This document shows positions 25,779-34,242 of a DNA stretch of 64,000 nt, in pieces; position 1 is the first letter of the stretch; each line of letters starts with the position of its first letter. Both the position numbers and the translations under genes were made by a program. The notes below the pieces were generated by a model. The model had not been told where the DNA came from and did not search any database. It saw nothing but the letters and a program-made list of their open reading frames with translations. This DNA comes from Halarcobacter sp. (GTDB taxonomy: Bacteria; Campylobacterota; Campylobacteria; Campylobacterales; Arcobacteraceae), in contig NZ_OY780939.1 of the NCBI RefSeq assembly GCF_963675975.1, positions 1,302,001 through 1,366,000 on the forward strand, given 5' to 3'.

Positions 25779-26753
25779 TTAGAAATAGATACTTGTTTCT
25801 GGTAATTTTCCCCCTATTAGTTTTGAATTGCTTTGTTTTAAGATTTCAAAGAAAAACTCCAAATCTTTTTGTGAATCTTTTGCACTAATTGATTGTAAAT
25901 TCACGTGAGCAATTGAATCAGCTAAACCATCCTCTTTTAACATTGGTAGTGTTTTGACAACAAGTTTTGCAGCTTCTTTGGGGTTGTTTTTATACCAAAG
26001 TAAAGACTTGTCATACTCTTCCATAAATCTTTTGATTAACTCTTCTTTACCTTTAGTCTCACCTAAAAAAGACATCCCCGCTTGTGGAATTTTTGCTTCT
26101 GTTTTAAATAATCTTCCCCACTCTTTTTGTAAATCAACACTTCTATATAAATCAGGTGCAATTAGTTTCAAAGGAAAAGAACCTGTTTTTCTTAATGCCA
26201 TTGAAATAGCAGGTTCTGCTAAAAGTGCATGGTCAACCTGTCTTAAAATAAGTGATTGCATAGTATCAATTGGATTGCTTGAATAGATTAGTTTAAAATC
26301 TTTTTTAGGATCAAGACCACTTTTTTTGATAAGCTCTTTAAATACAATATCAGGCATGTCTTCTCTAAAAGGAACTGCTATTTCTTTTCCTTTAAAATCT
26401 GCAAGGGTTTTTAGGTTTGGATTTCTTGATACCATTCCTAATATTCCCCAAATAGAAACATTTAGGATCTTTATATCAACACCTTTGTTGAATAAATTTG
26501 CTGCTACATTTGTAGGTGTTGCTATAAATTTAACATCACTATTTAAAACTAAAGCTCTTAATTCATCTGGATTTTTCCAAAGTTTAAACTCTATTTGAAC
26601 CCCAATGTCTTTAAGTGCATCTTCTTTTATCATATGCATAATTGGATGTGATACAGAAGCAAAAGGCCCTGCAACAACTAGTTTTTCTTTTGTCTCATTT
26701 GCATTTAAAAAAACTGCTAAAAACAGACAAAAAATTGCGAATATATTTTTCAT
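25779..26753 (-). CDS. ABC transporter substrate-binding protein (NitT/TauT-like)
   Basis: A 324-residue periplasmic protein with a signal peptide (AVFLNANE). The VVAGPFASVSHPIMHMIKEDALKD start, ADFKGKEIAVPF and LLAEPAISMAL segments fit the NMT1/SsuA-type SBP_bac group that binds small organic ligands. A Fur box 21 bp upstream and the adjacent TonB receptor argue for an iron- or metal-linked ligand instead of taurine or nitrate. The ligand cannot be read from sequence. Confidence 0.78.
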   Translation of the reverse strand: MKNIFAIFCLFLAVFLNANETKEKLVVAGPFASVSHPIMHMIKEDALKDIGVQIEFKLWKNPDELRALVLNSDVKFIATPTNVAANLFNKGVDIKILNVSIWGILGMVSRNPNLKTLADFKGKEIAVPFREDMPDIVFKELIKKSGLDPKKDFKLIYSSNPIDTMQSLILRQVDHALLAEPAISMALRKTGSFPLKLIAPDLYRSVDLQKEWGRLFKTEAKIPQAGMSFLGETKGKEELIKRFMEEYDKSLLWYKNNPKEAAKLVVKTLPMLKEDGLADSIAHVNLQSISAKDSQKDLEFFFEILKQSNSKLIGGKLPETSIYF

Positions 26754-26773
26754 GTATTTCCCTTATATTGATA

Positions 26774-26788
26774 TTATAATTATTCTCA
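26774..26788. promoter_or_regulatory. Fur box upstream of the substrate-binding protein
   Basis: Minus strand TGAGAAT-A-ATTATAA matches 12 of 14 positions of the 7-1-7 Fur motif (TGATAAT-N-ATTATCA). It lies 21 bp before the start codon of the substrate-binding protein gene. Confidence 0.65.
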
Positions 26789-26794
26789 TTAAAT

Positions 26795-26848
26795 AAATAG
26801 AGAAAAATAATCCTCTATTTAAAACCTTTTAGGAGAACGAACTCCTAA
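26795..26848 (-). terminator. Two hairpins after the NnrS gene
   Basis: TTAGGAG / CTCCTAA (26829-26848, loop 6 nt) directly follows the NnrS stop, and AAATAGAG / CTCTATTT (26795-26820) comes next. They may end or attenuate the permease-ATPase-NnrS transcript before the Fur-controlled SBP promoter. Confidence 0.5.
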
Positions 26849-28102
26849 TTAACCTGGTATTCCATCTGCTCTTTTATTTAAAAGATATGGAAAACATATT
26901 TTTATGTAAATTATAAAAGGTATTGCCCAAAGGATTGAAGAGATAATATATGCTTGCATCAAAAATTCTTCATAAAATGGAATTAAAGCCCTTGTAAAAG
27001 TTGCTACAATAATTAGTATTACCCCAATGCTAGTATAAATATTTGTAAATAGATGTCTTCCTGTGTGAATGGTTGAGATTATCATCATAACTAGATAAAA
27101 AACTAAGCCATAAACACCAGTAGTTAAAAAGTGTCTAAAATGATTTAGTGCATAAAGTTCCTCATTTAAATAATCATATCCCAAAGCTGCATAGGCAATA
27201 CTAGTTAAAATTAAAACAGAAATCATATACATTACAAATGGTTTTAGTAAAATATTATGGTCTTTTAAAATAAAATCATTGATAATAGCTAAAACAGAAG
27301 CAGCACTTGCAATTGCTAAATAAGCTAAAACAGAATTAGCTGGATAAAAAAACTCCACAAAGGTATATAAAGAGATACAAAATACAGCAAGATTATATCT
27401 TGGAGCCCTTGAGAAAAAAGTTTCATCAATCCCCTCATCTTCTAACAATTCATTTATTGCCTCCATATTTATTCTTCGCAAAGCCAAAATAATTAAAACT
27501 ATAAATGCCCCAAGGCTTGCTATTATAATAGCATTTGAAGAGCTTTCACTAAAACCTAAAAGTGAAGCAAAAAACCAAATTTGTAAGGCTAGGATTACCA
27601 AGACATTTATAGCTAAAGATAAATGTCTTTTTCTTGGATCTAAAACAACAGGTTTAAAAATAATTGCTACTATCCAAATAATTGAAGCTATGTTTAAAAT
27701 GGCAACTGTATAAATACCAACAAAATCCATAAACCAAAAACCAATTCTTCCTAAAGCCCAACAAATAACAAGGGCTGCTAAATGTTTTCCAACAACAGGA
27801 ATGGTTCCTGGGAAAAGCTCTGGAGCACCCGTTAGGAAGAAGGCTATAAATCCAGCAATTCCAACACCAAAAAGCATCTCATACATATGCCAAGTTAATG
27901 GATCTTGTATAAATGACAAGTTAATATAACCAGCAAAAGTAAAAGACCATAAAATAATTGAGATTATGATATACGGTGCCAAAAGTAAAAATATAGGTCT
28001 AAAACCATATGCCAAAAATGGTGGAAATTCTCCTTTTGGATATGAAGAATAATGTTTAGTGGCATTTAGATTTTCTAATTTTTGTTTATCAAAGTTTTCC
28101 AT
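26849..28102 (-). CDS. nnrS: NnrS family haem-copper membrane protein
   Basis: A 417-residue NnrS protein with 12 hydrophobic segments. Family blocks include FLAYGFRPIFLLLAPY, DPLTWHMYEMLFGVGIAGFIAFFLTGAPE and NHFRHFLTTGVYGLVFYLVMMIISTIHTGR, cited in shortened form; the histidines in WHMYEM, HFRHF and HTGRH are likely haem/copper ligands. NnrS protects cells against nitric oxide and metal-nitrosyl stress. The gene abuts the ABC ATPase gene (shared base 28102), so it belongs to the uptake operon. Confidence 0.85.
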   Translation of the reverse strand: MENFDKQKLENLNATKHYSSYPKGEFPPFLAYGFRPIFLLLAPYIIISIILWSFTFAGYINLSFIQDPLTWHMYEMLFGVGIAGFIAFFLTGAPELFPGTIPVVGKHLAALVICWALGRIGFWFMDFVGIYTVAILNIASIIWIVAIIFKPVVLDPRKRHLSLAINVLVILALQIWFFASLLGFSESSSNAIIIASLGAFIVLIILALRRINMEAINELLEDEGIDETFFSRAPRYNLAVFCISLYTFVEFFYPANSVLAYLAIASAASVLAIINDFILKDHNILLKPFVMYMISVLILTSIAYAALGYDYLNEELYALNHFRHFLTTGVYGLVFYLVMMIISTIHTGRHLFTNIYTSIGVILIIVATFTRALIPFYEEFLMQAYIISSILWAIPFIIYIKICFPYLLNKRADGIPG

Positions 28103-28863
28103 TATTTTAACTCCAGTTCAAAGGTATTTATAATAGTTTTATTAGATAATAACTTGGCAGTTTCTTGGTAAACAAATTCATCATCCCTTAAAGATTTTTG
28201 TAAATCATATTTAAAGGTTTCAACAATATGTCCTACAGGTTCTGCTTTTAAAACTAAAATCTCATCGCTCAATTTAATTGCTTCCATTAAATCGTGTGTT
28301 ATAAATAAAACACTTAGATTTTTTTCTTCGATTACTTTTATTAAAAGTGTTTGCAACTCTTTTTTTAATCCAATATCAAGGGCAGAAAAAGGTTCATCTA
28401 AAAAAAGTAAAGAGGGGTTTGTAACCATTGCTCTAGCGAAGGAAACCCTTTGTTTCATACCTCCACTTAAATCTTTTGGGAACTTTTCAAAATCTTCCTC
28501 TTCTAAACCAAATTGTAAAGCTATCTTTTTTGAACGTTTTATTCTCTCTTCTTTTTTTATCCCTTTTGCTTTTAAACCAAAGGCAATATTATCTATAACA
28601 TTTTTCCATGGAAGCAGTCTTGGCTCTTGAAAAGCGTAAGATGAGCTATCGAAAGAGTTTTTTATTTTTCCCTCTTCTAAATCAAGTAAGTGGGCACAAA
28701 GATGAAGTAAAGTTGTTTTCCCACCACCACTAGGTCCTACTATTGATAAAACTTTACCTTTTTCCAAAGTAAAGTTAATATCTTTTAAAATATCTTCAAA
28801 ACCAAATGAGTGGTCAACATTTTGAACAATTAATTCTTCTTTTTGATTTTTTATTCTCTCCAT
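28102..28863 (-). CDS. ABC transporter ATP-binding protein (NitT/TauT type)
   Basis: A 253-residue ATPase with Walker A GPSGGGKTTLL, Q-loop AFQEPRLLPW, signature LSGGMKQRVSFARAM, Walker B LLFLDEPFSALD and an H-loop (FITHD). The QEPRLLPW form is typical of SsuB/TauB-type ATPases. It energises the permease encoded just upstream, overlapping it by 13 bp, and works with the substrate-binding protein at 25779-26753. Confidence 0.9.
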   Translation of the reverse strand: MERIKNQKEELIVQNVDHSFGFEDILKDINFTLEKGKVLSIVGPSGGGKTTLLHLCAHLLDLEEGKIKNSFDSSSYAFQEPRLLPWKNVIDNIAFGLKAKGIKKEERIKRSKKIALQFGLEEEDFEKFPKDLSGGMKQRVSFARAMVTNPSLLFLDEPFSALDIGLKKELQTLLIKVIEEKNLSVLFITHDLMEAIKLSDEILVLKAEPVGHIVETFKYDLQKSLRDDEFVYQETAKLLSNKTIINTFELELK

Positions 28864-29633
28864 AATTCAACCTCCCTTTTAATTGGCTCTAAAATTAGAT
28901 ATTCGATTAATAAAAGTGAGCCAATCATTATTACAACCAAAGCTAAAGCTGTAGGAGTATCTAAATGGCTTCTAGCAATTGCAAGAGATGCTCCAATACC
29001 ATCATTTGCAGATAATAGTTCAGCCATAACTACAATTTTCCAAGCCATACCTAAAGCACTAATCCAAGCAGGAAATATATATGAAAAAATATGTGGAAAA
29101 TATAAGTCAGTAAGTTTCATAAGAAAAGGAGCTTTAAAACTTTCTGCCATCTCATTTAAATTTCCCTCTAAAGTTCTAGTTCCTTGCAAAGCTCCTATAA
29201 AAACAATAGGGAAAGAGGCAACAATAACAGTAAATATTACAGTTGTATCACTCATCCCAAACCAAATCATCGCCAAAACAATCCAAGCAATTGGAGGCAT
29301 CCCCACTAAAATAGTTACAATTGGTCTACTCATCATTGAAGCAGTAACAAATAATCCAGCTAAAAGTCCTAAAAATGAACCAAGCAAAGATGATATAACA
29401 AAACCAATCATTGCTCTTTTTACAGTTATTACAATATTTTCCCAAACATCTTTATCTCCTAGCATAGAAAATAAAGTTAAAAAGGTTTCTTTTGGACTAG
29501 GCAGTATTAAATCACCATATAATTGATTTCCAAAATCCCAAAAAGCAATAAATATAAATATAGAAGCAATAGAAGCCCAACCACTCCATAAATAAGCTGG
29601 AAAATCTTTTATAATTTTAAATATAAATTTCAA
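28851..29633 (-). CDS. ABC transporter permease (NitT/TauT type)
   Basis: A 260-residue inner-membrane permease with six hydrophobic segments and the EAA-type loop EMAESFKAPFLMKLTDLYFP, followed by IFPAWISALGMAWK. This belongs to the BPD_transp_1 SsuC/TauC group. It is the first gene of the operon; a perfect Fur-type palindrome begins 41 bp upstream. Confidence 0.9.
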   Translation of the reverse strand: MKFIFKIIKDFPAYLWSGWASIASIFIFIAFWDFGNQLYGDLILPSPKETFLTLFSMLGDKDVWENIVITVKRAMIGFVISSLLGSFLGLLAGLFVTASMMSRPIVTILVGMPPIAWIVLAMIWFGMSDTTVIFTVIVASFPIVFIGALQGTRTLEGNLNEMAESFKAPFLMKLTDLYFPHIFSYIFPAWISALGMAWKIVVMAELLSANDGIGASLAIARSHLDTPTALALVVIMIGSLLLIEYLILEPIKREVELWRE

Positions 29634-29674
29634 TTTTAAACCTTTTAGAATATTAATTTTGTAATTTTAATAAA

Positions 29675-29693
29675 AATGATAATAATTATCATT
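29675..29693. promoter_or_regulatory. Perfect Fur-type palindrome in the divergent promoter region
   Basis: AATGATAATAATTATCATT is a 9-1-9 perfect inverted repeat matching the Fur core. It lies between the ABC operon (minus) and the Crp/Fnr gene (plus) and overlaps the Crp/Fnr box by two bases. Confidence 0.8.
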
Positions 29694-29733
29694 GACTTAA
29701 ATCAATAATTCTTAAGTTCATTTAAGTTAAAAT
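29692..29733 (+). promoter_or_regulatory. Crp/Fnr-type box and -10 of the regulator gene
   Basis: TTGAC-TTAA-ATCAA (29692-29705, centre 29698.5) with TAAAAT at 29728-29733, 29.5 bp away. Transcription would start about 29740, at the start codon, giving a leaderless message; no ribosome site is visible. Confidence 0.7.
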
Positions 29734-29739
29734 ATTTTT

Positions 29740-30375
29740 ATGTATATAGATATATTGAAAAAAATAGATTTTTTTAAATTACTTAATGAAGATGAAATAA
29801 AATTAATTAATGATGCTTGTAAAATAATAACTCTTAGTAAAAACAATATATTATTTTATGAAGGAGAAGATGCCAAAGCATTTTATATTTTACTTCAAGG
29901 AAATTTGAAATTATACAAAACAGGTACAATGGGAAATGAAATAGTTATTCACAATTTTACAAAACCTACAATTTTTGCAGAAATGGCTACATTTCAAGAA
30001 TCAACTTTTCCTGCTACTGCTGTTAGTGTGAGTAGTCACAGTAAAGTAGCAATTTTAAAAAAAGATATTTTTATATCTCTTTTAAAAAAAAATTCTAATT
30101 TGTCATTTCATATTATAGGAGCATTGATAAAAAAGATGAAAACACTAGAACAAACAATTCACCGAAACTTAGTTTATGATACAACTCAAAGAGTTTGCTT
30201 TTTATTAAAAGAATCTCCTAATATTTTAATTGAGAAAAAACATTCTACAATAGCAAATAATTTAAATATGGCTCCAGCTACATTATCAAGAACAATTAAA
30301 AAATTAAAAGATGATGATATTTTAGATGAAAATAATATGATAAAAGATTACTCTTTTTTTGAAATTTTAAAATAA
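29740..30375 (+). CDS. Crp/Fnr-family transcription regulator (DNR/NnrR-like)
   Basis: A 211-residue regulator. Residues ~1-115 are a cyclic-nucleotide-binding-type sensor fold (ILFYEGEDAKAFYILLQG). A dimerisation helix and a winged helix (TIANNLNMAPATLSRTIKKL) follow. No Fnr-type cysteine cluster is present, so it is closer to DNR/NnrR regulators, which sense NO through haem, than to Fnr. It probably recognises the TTGAY-N4-ATCAA boxes at 17273, 19801, 22875 and 29692 and regulates itself. Confidence 0.8.
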   Translation: MYIDILKKIDFFKLLNEDEIKLINDACKIITLSKNNILFYEGEDAKAFYILLQGNLKLYKTGTMGNEIVIHNFTKPTIFAEMATFQESTFPATAVSVSSHSKVAILKKDIFISLLKKNSNLSFHIIGALIKKMKTLEQTIHRNLVYDTTQRVCFLLKESPNILIEKKHSTIANNLNMAPATLSRTIKKLKDDDILDENNMIKDYSFFEILK

Positions 30376-30447
30376 TTAACATATTTAAGAGTAATGTAGT
30401 TATTTTTTCTTAAATAATAAAGACATATTAAAGTATCTAGTTCAACT

Positions 30448-30474
30448 GATTAAAACCAATAATTTGTTTTAATC
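30448..30474. repeat. Inverted repeat in the spacer before the mfd operon
   Basis: GATTAAAAC / GTTTTAATC, a 9-bp perfect stem with a 9-nt spacer, 73 bp after the regulator stop. The arms resemble half sites of TTGAT boxes. A weak terminator or a binding site is possible. The remainder of 30376-30651 is AT-rich and nothing else is recognised. Confidence 0.4.
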
Positions 30475-30651
30475 TTCCTTGAATATGTACAAAAATTAAA
30501 ATAAATATATTTTTATTTTGAGTTGTTATAAAAATATATTCTTAAGTTGATAGTAGATTTTGTTATAAGCCTTCTAAACCCCATATTAAACCTTATTTAA
30601 ATACAATACGATTATATTAAATAAAAATTCTAAATTATTAGGAGATTAAAA

Positions 30652-30981
30652 ATGAGCGATGAACAAGATGGTATTGAATTATTAGTATTATTAGAAGTAG
30701 AGGGTTTAGAAGATAAACAAAGATTTGAAAAACATGTAAAAAAAGAGGGTTTTGTAGTTGTAGAGGATGAAGAATTTGTATACACAGGAAAATCAACAAC
30801 ATCCCTTTTTGCAACAAAAGCGTTTATCTTGGAAGTTTTTAAAGTTGCTTTACAAAAACAAGAATTTAAAGGAAAAGCAAATTTAGTATTTCTTTTAAAT
30901 GAACTTCCATATCCTCCATATTATTATGATTTAAATACAAAAGAGTTTGAAGAGGCAGAGATAAAGGAAGAAACTAAATAG
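30652..30981 (+). CDS. Conserved hypothetical protein upstream of mfd
   Basis: A 109-residue acidic, soluble protein with no signal or membrane segment. It has a mixed alpha/beta pattern with the segment VFLLNELPYPPYYYD and a Glu-rich tail. It is not assignable to a named family. Its TAG stop overlaps the GTG start of mfd by one base, so the two are translationally coupled and it may act with Mfd. The ATG follows AGGAG. Confidence 0.7.
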   Translation: MSDEQDGIELLVLLEVEGLEDKQRFEKHVKKEGFVVVEDEEFVYTGKSTTSLFATKAFILEVFKVALQKQEFKGKANLVFLLNELPYPPYYYDLNTKEFEEAEIKEETK

Positions 30982-33968
30982 TGAACAGTATATACGAATT
31001 TTTAAAAAATTTAAAAGATGAAAAAAAATTAAAAGATTGTCAACTTCTTGTTGTAAATGATGATATTCAAGCTCAAATGGCTTCAGATATTATATCTTTT
31101 TTGGGTTTTAAACCTTTTGCATTAGCTGATTTTAGAGCAAACTTTGGGGATGATTTATTATCTTTTTCAACTGAACTTCAAGATATTACAAAAGTTTTAA
31201 ATGAATACTACTCATATAAAAAAGAGAATAAAATTTTAATCTCTCCTGTTAGAACTATCTCTTTTCCTATGCCAAAAGAGAACTGTTTTGATTCTTTTGA
31301 AATCTCATTTGCCGATACTTTAAATCTTGAAGAGTTTAAATCTAAACTTTTTAATTGGGGATATTATTTTGTTGATATAGTTACTTCAGAAGCAGAAGTT
31401 TCTGTACGTGGAGATATTATAGATATTTGTCCTTTAGGAAGTGAAATTGGATATAGGGTTTCTTTATTTGATGATGAAGTTGAGAGTATCAGAAAGTTTG
31501 ATATTGAAGACCAAAAGTCTTTTAAAGAGGAGATTGAGTCTTTTAAAATAACTCCAGCATTTCTAGCCTTAGATGAACAAAAACTTGAAGAGATAAATGA
31601 ACAGATTGAAAAGGTTGAGTCTGATGCTTTTATTAAAGATATTCACTCTTTAGGGTTTTGGTATTTAGATGAGTTAGGTGAGTATTTACCTCAAAAATTA
31701 AACTCATTTATTACAAAAGAGGCTTTAGATGAACTTGAAGAGGTTTATGTTTTTGAAGATAAAAGAATAAACAAAGACAAGTTTTTAACTCTTCCTCAAA
31801 TCTTTAGAGCAAAAAACTATCAAGAGATTGCACCAGCAAATGTAAAAGAGTTTTTAACTTTTCATGAAAACAAAAAAGTAACTATTATCTCTTCAACTGA
31901 AGCAAAAGTAAAATCTTTTGATTTAGAGCTTTCAAACAAAGATATCAATTATGTATTTGATTCTTATATAATAAATCTTGTAAGTGATGATGAGGTTATT
32001 ATCTCACTTAATAAAGAGATTAAAAAAAGAAGAAAAAAGAAAATCAAACTTGTTCTTGATGAGTTACAAAATGGAGATTTTGTTGTTCATGAAAAACATG
32101 GTATTGGTCAATATCAAGGGATAGAACCAGTAGTTGTTATGGGAGCAAAAAGGGATTTTGTTGTTGTAACTTACGCAGGTGATGATAAACTTTTACTTCC
32201 AGTTGAAAATATTGATACTATTGATAGATATGTTACTGATGGTAGTTCTTATGCTGTAGTTGATAAGCTTGGAAAAGGAAGTTTTGCAAAACTTAAAGAG
32301 AAAGTAAAAGATAAACTTTTTGCAATTGCAAATGATATTATTAAAATAGCAGCTGCAAGGGAACTTGTAAATGGTATAAAAATTAATACAGACAAAAAAT
32401 TACTTTCTGATTTTGCAAACAGTGCGGGGTTTGAATATACAAAAGACCAAGCAAGAAGTGTTAGGGAAATCTTTGAGGATTTAAGTTCAGGAAGAGTTAT
32501 GGATAGGCTTCTTAGTGGAGATGTTGGTTTTGGTAAAACAGAAGTTGCTATGAATGCTTTACTTGCAACAGTTTTAGATGGATACCAAGCAATCTTTGTA
32601 TGTCCAACTACACTTTTAGCTTCACAGCACTTTCATGGAATTAAAAAAAGATTTGCAGACTATGGAATCAAGATGGCAAAACTTGATGGAAAAAGTTCTA
32701 CAAAAGAGAAATCTCAAATCAAAAAAGATTTAGAAAGTGGTGAGCTACAACTTGTAATTGGAACTCACTCACTTCTTAGTGTAAAAACAAATAACTTAGC
32801 GCTTGTAGTAATAGATGAAGAACATAAATTTGGAGTAAAACAAAAAGAGAAATTAAAAGCTTTAAGGGATGATGTTCATATCTTCTCTATGAGTGCAACT
32901 CCAATTCCAAGAACATTAAATCTTGCTCTTAGTAAACTAAAAGGTATGAGTTCCCTTCTAACTCCTCCACAAGAAAGATTAGGAGTTAGAACCTATGTTA
33001 AAGAGTATAGTGACAAACTTATAAAAGAGATTATCTTAAGGGAAAAAAGAAGAGGTGGACAACTTTTTTATGTTCATAATAACATCGCTTCAATAGAAGC
33101 TAAAAAAGCAGACATAGAAGAGGTTGTTCCAAATATCAAAGTTGAGATAATCCATTCACAAATAAAACCAGCCGAAGCAGAAAAGATAATAGAAAAATTT
33201 GAAAACAAAGAGTTTGATATTTTACTTGCAACCTCTATTGTGGAATCTGGACTTCATCTTCCAAATGCAAACTCAATTATCATTGATGGAGCAGATAGAT
33301 TTGGTATTGCTGATTTACATCAGTTAAGAGGAAGAGTTGGAAGAAGTGACAAAGAGGGATTCTGTTATTACGTAGTTGAAGATAAAAAGAAAATTACAAA
33401 TGATGCAATAAAAAGATTGGTTGCTTTAGAATCAAACTCATACTTAGGAAGTGGTACAGCTTTAGCCCATCAAGATTTAGAAATCAGAGGTGGTGGAAAT
33501 ATTATTGGTGAAGCTCAAAGTGGTCATATAAAACAAATAGGTTATGGTTTATATTTAAAAATGCTAGAAGATGCATTAGCAACTCTTAGTGGAGATACTA
33601 AAGAGGAAGCTAAAACTGTTGATATCAAACTAGCTATTTCTGCTTATATTAGTAGTGATTATATAGTTGAAGATAGAGTAAGACTTGAACTATATAGAAG
33701 ATTGTCAAAATGTCAAAATAAAGAGGAAGTATACGTAATAGAAGAGGAGATGGAGGATAGATTTGGAAAACCAGATACTCCAACAAAACAATTCTTAGAA
33801 TTAATCATGATAAAAATTCTTGCTCTGTCAAAATCTATTAAAACAATTAGCTCATATGAGATGAATGTTACTTTTACAAAAGGTGATGATACAAAAGAGA
33901 CAATAAAAAGTCCTAGTAAAGATGATGATGATATTATTGATACAACATTGAAATACTTAAGAAAATAA
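30981..33968 (+). CDS. mfd: Transcription-repair coupling factor Mfd
   Basis: A 995-residue Mfd, shorter than the E. coli enzyme (~1150). Order: UvrB-like N-terminal modules; RNA-polymerase-interacting CarD-like domain (LQNGDFVVHEKHGIGQY); helicase with Walker A SGDVGFGKTEVA, DEEH, SATPIPRT and QLRGRVGRSD; the translocation (TRG) motif region; and a C-terminal TRCF domain. It removes stalled RNA polymerase at DNA lesions and recruits UvrA. The start is GTG, overlapping the stop of the preceding gene. Confidence 0.95.
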   Translation: MNSIYEFLKNLKDEKKLKDCQLLVVNDDIQAQMASDIISFLGFKPFALADFRANFGDDLLSFSTELQDITKVLNEYYSYKKENKILISPVRTISFPMPKENCFDSFEISFADTLNLEEFKSKLFNWGYYFVDIVTSEAEVSVRGDIIDICPLGSEIGYRVSLFDDEVESIRKFDIEDQKSFKEEIESFKITPAFLALDEQKLEEINEQIEKVESDAFIKDIHSLGFWYLDELGEYLPQKLNSFITKEALDELEEVYVFEDKRINKDKFLTLPQIFRAKNYQEIAPANVKEFLTFHENKKVTIISSTEAKVKSFDLELSNKDINYVFDSYIINLVSDDEVIISLNKEIKKRRKKKIKLVLDELQNGDFVVHEKHGIGQYQGIEPVVVMGAKRDFVVVTYAGDDKLLLPVENIDTIDRYVTDGSSYAVVDKLGKGSFAKLKEKVKDKLFAIANDIIKIAAARELVNGIKINTDKKLLSDFANSAGFEYTKDQARSVREIFEDLSSGRVMDRLLSGDVGFGKTEVAMNALLATVLDGYQAIFVCPTTLLASQHFHGIKKRFADYGIKMAKLDGKSSTKEKSQIKKDLESGELQLVIGTHSLLSVKTNNLALVVIDEEHKFGVKQKEKLKALRDDVHIFSMSATPIPRTLNLALSKLKGMSSLLTPPQERLGVRTYVKEYSDKLIKEIILREKRRGGQLFYVHNNIASIEAKKADIEEVVPNIKVEIIHSQIKPAEAEKIIEKFENKEFDILLATSIVESGLHLPNANSIIIDGADRFGIADLHQLRGRVGRSDKEGFCYYVVEDKKKITNDAIKRLVALESNSYLGSGTALAHQDLEIRGGGNIIGEAQSGHIKQIGYGLYLKMLEDALATLSGDTKEEAKTVDIKLAISAYISSDYIVEDRVRLELYRRLSKCQNKEEVYVIEEEMEDRFGKPDTPTKQFLELIMIKILALSKSIKTISSYEMNVTFTKGDDTKETIKSPSKDDDDIIDTTLKYLRK

Positions 33969-34008
33969 AAGGAAAGAATAGGGGGGAGGGAATAAATTCT
34001 TTCCTTTT
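33967..34008 (+). terminator. mfd terminator with G-rich loop
   Basis: AAAAGGAAAGAA / TTCTTTCCTTTT, a perfect 12-bp stem just at the mfd stop, ending in T4. The loop holds GGGGGGAGGG (33981-33990), unusual in this AT-rich DNA. Confidence 0.75.
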
Positions 34009-34139
34009 ACAAGGAGTATAAAGTACTAAATGTCTACAAACTAAAAGTTTATAGATTCACTTACTGATGAAATTATAATGGAAAAAAGTAGTGAAAAAGT
34101 GTGCATTTCAAAGAAATCAAAAAAAATTGAAAAATTTTT

Positions 34140-34163
34140 GTTAAGTTACCGTTAATATATAAT
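34140..34163 (+). promoter_or_regulatory. OmpR/CpxR-type repeat and -10 before the Spy-like gene
   Basis: GTTAAGT-TACC-GTTAATA (34140-34157) is a 7-4-7 direct repeat of the kind bound by OmpR-family regulators, directly followed by TATAAT (34158-34163). The gene two positions downstream encodes such a regulator, so autoregulation is likely. The rest of 34009-34242 shows no gene. Confidence 0.55.
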
Positions 34164-34242
34164 TAAAAATGAGTTAAAAACCTAATGTCATAATTTCAAT
34201 GTAGCAAATGAAAAGTTACTTAAATTGACAAAAGGATTTGAG

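Noticed and set aside
28843-29526. 227-codon plus-strand frame opposite the ABC permease
   Set aside because: The permease on the other strand has clear family motifs and operon context; the antisense frame matches nothing.
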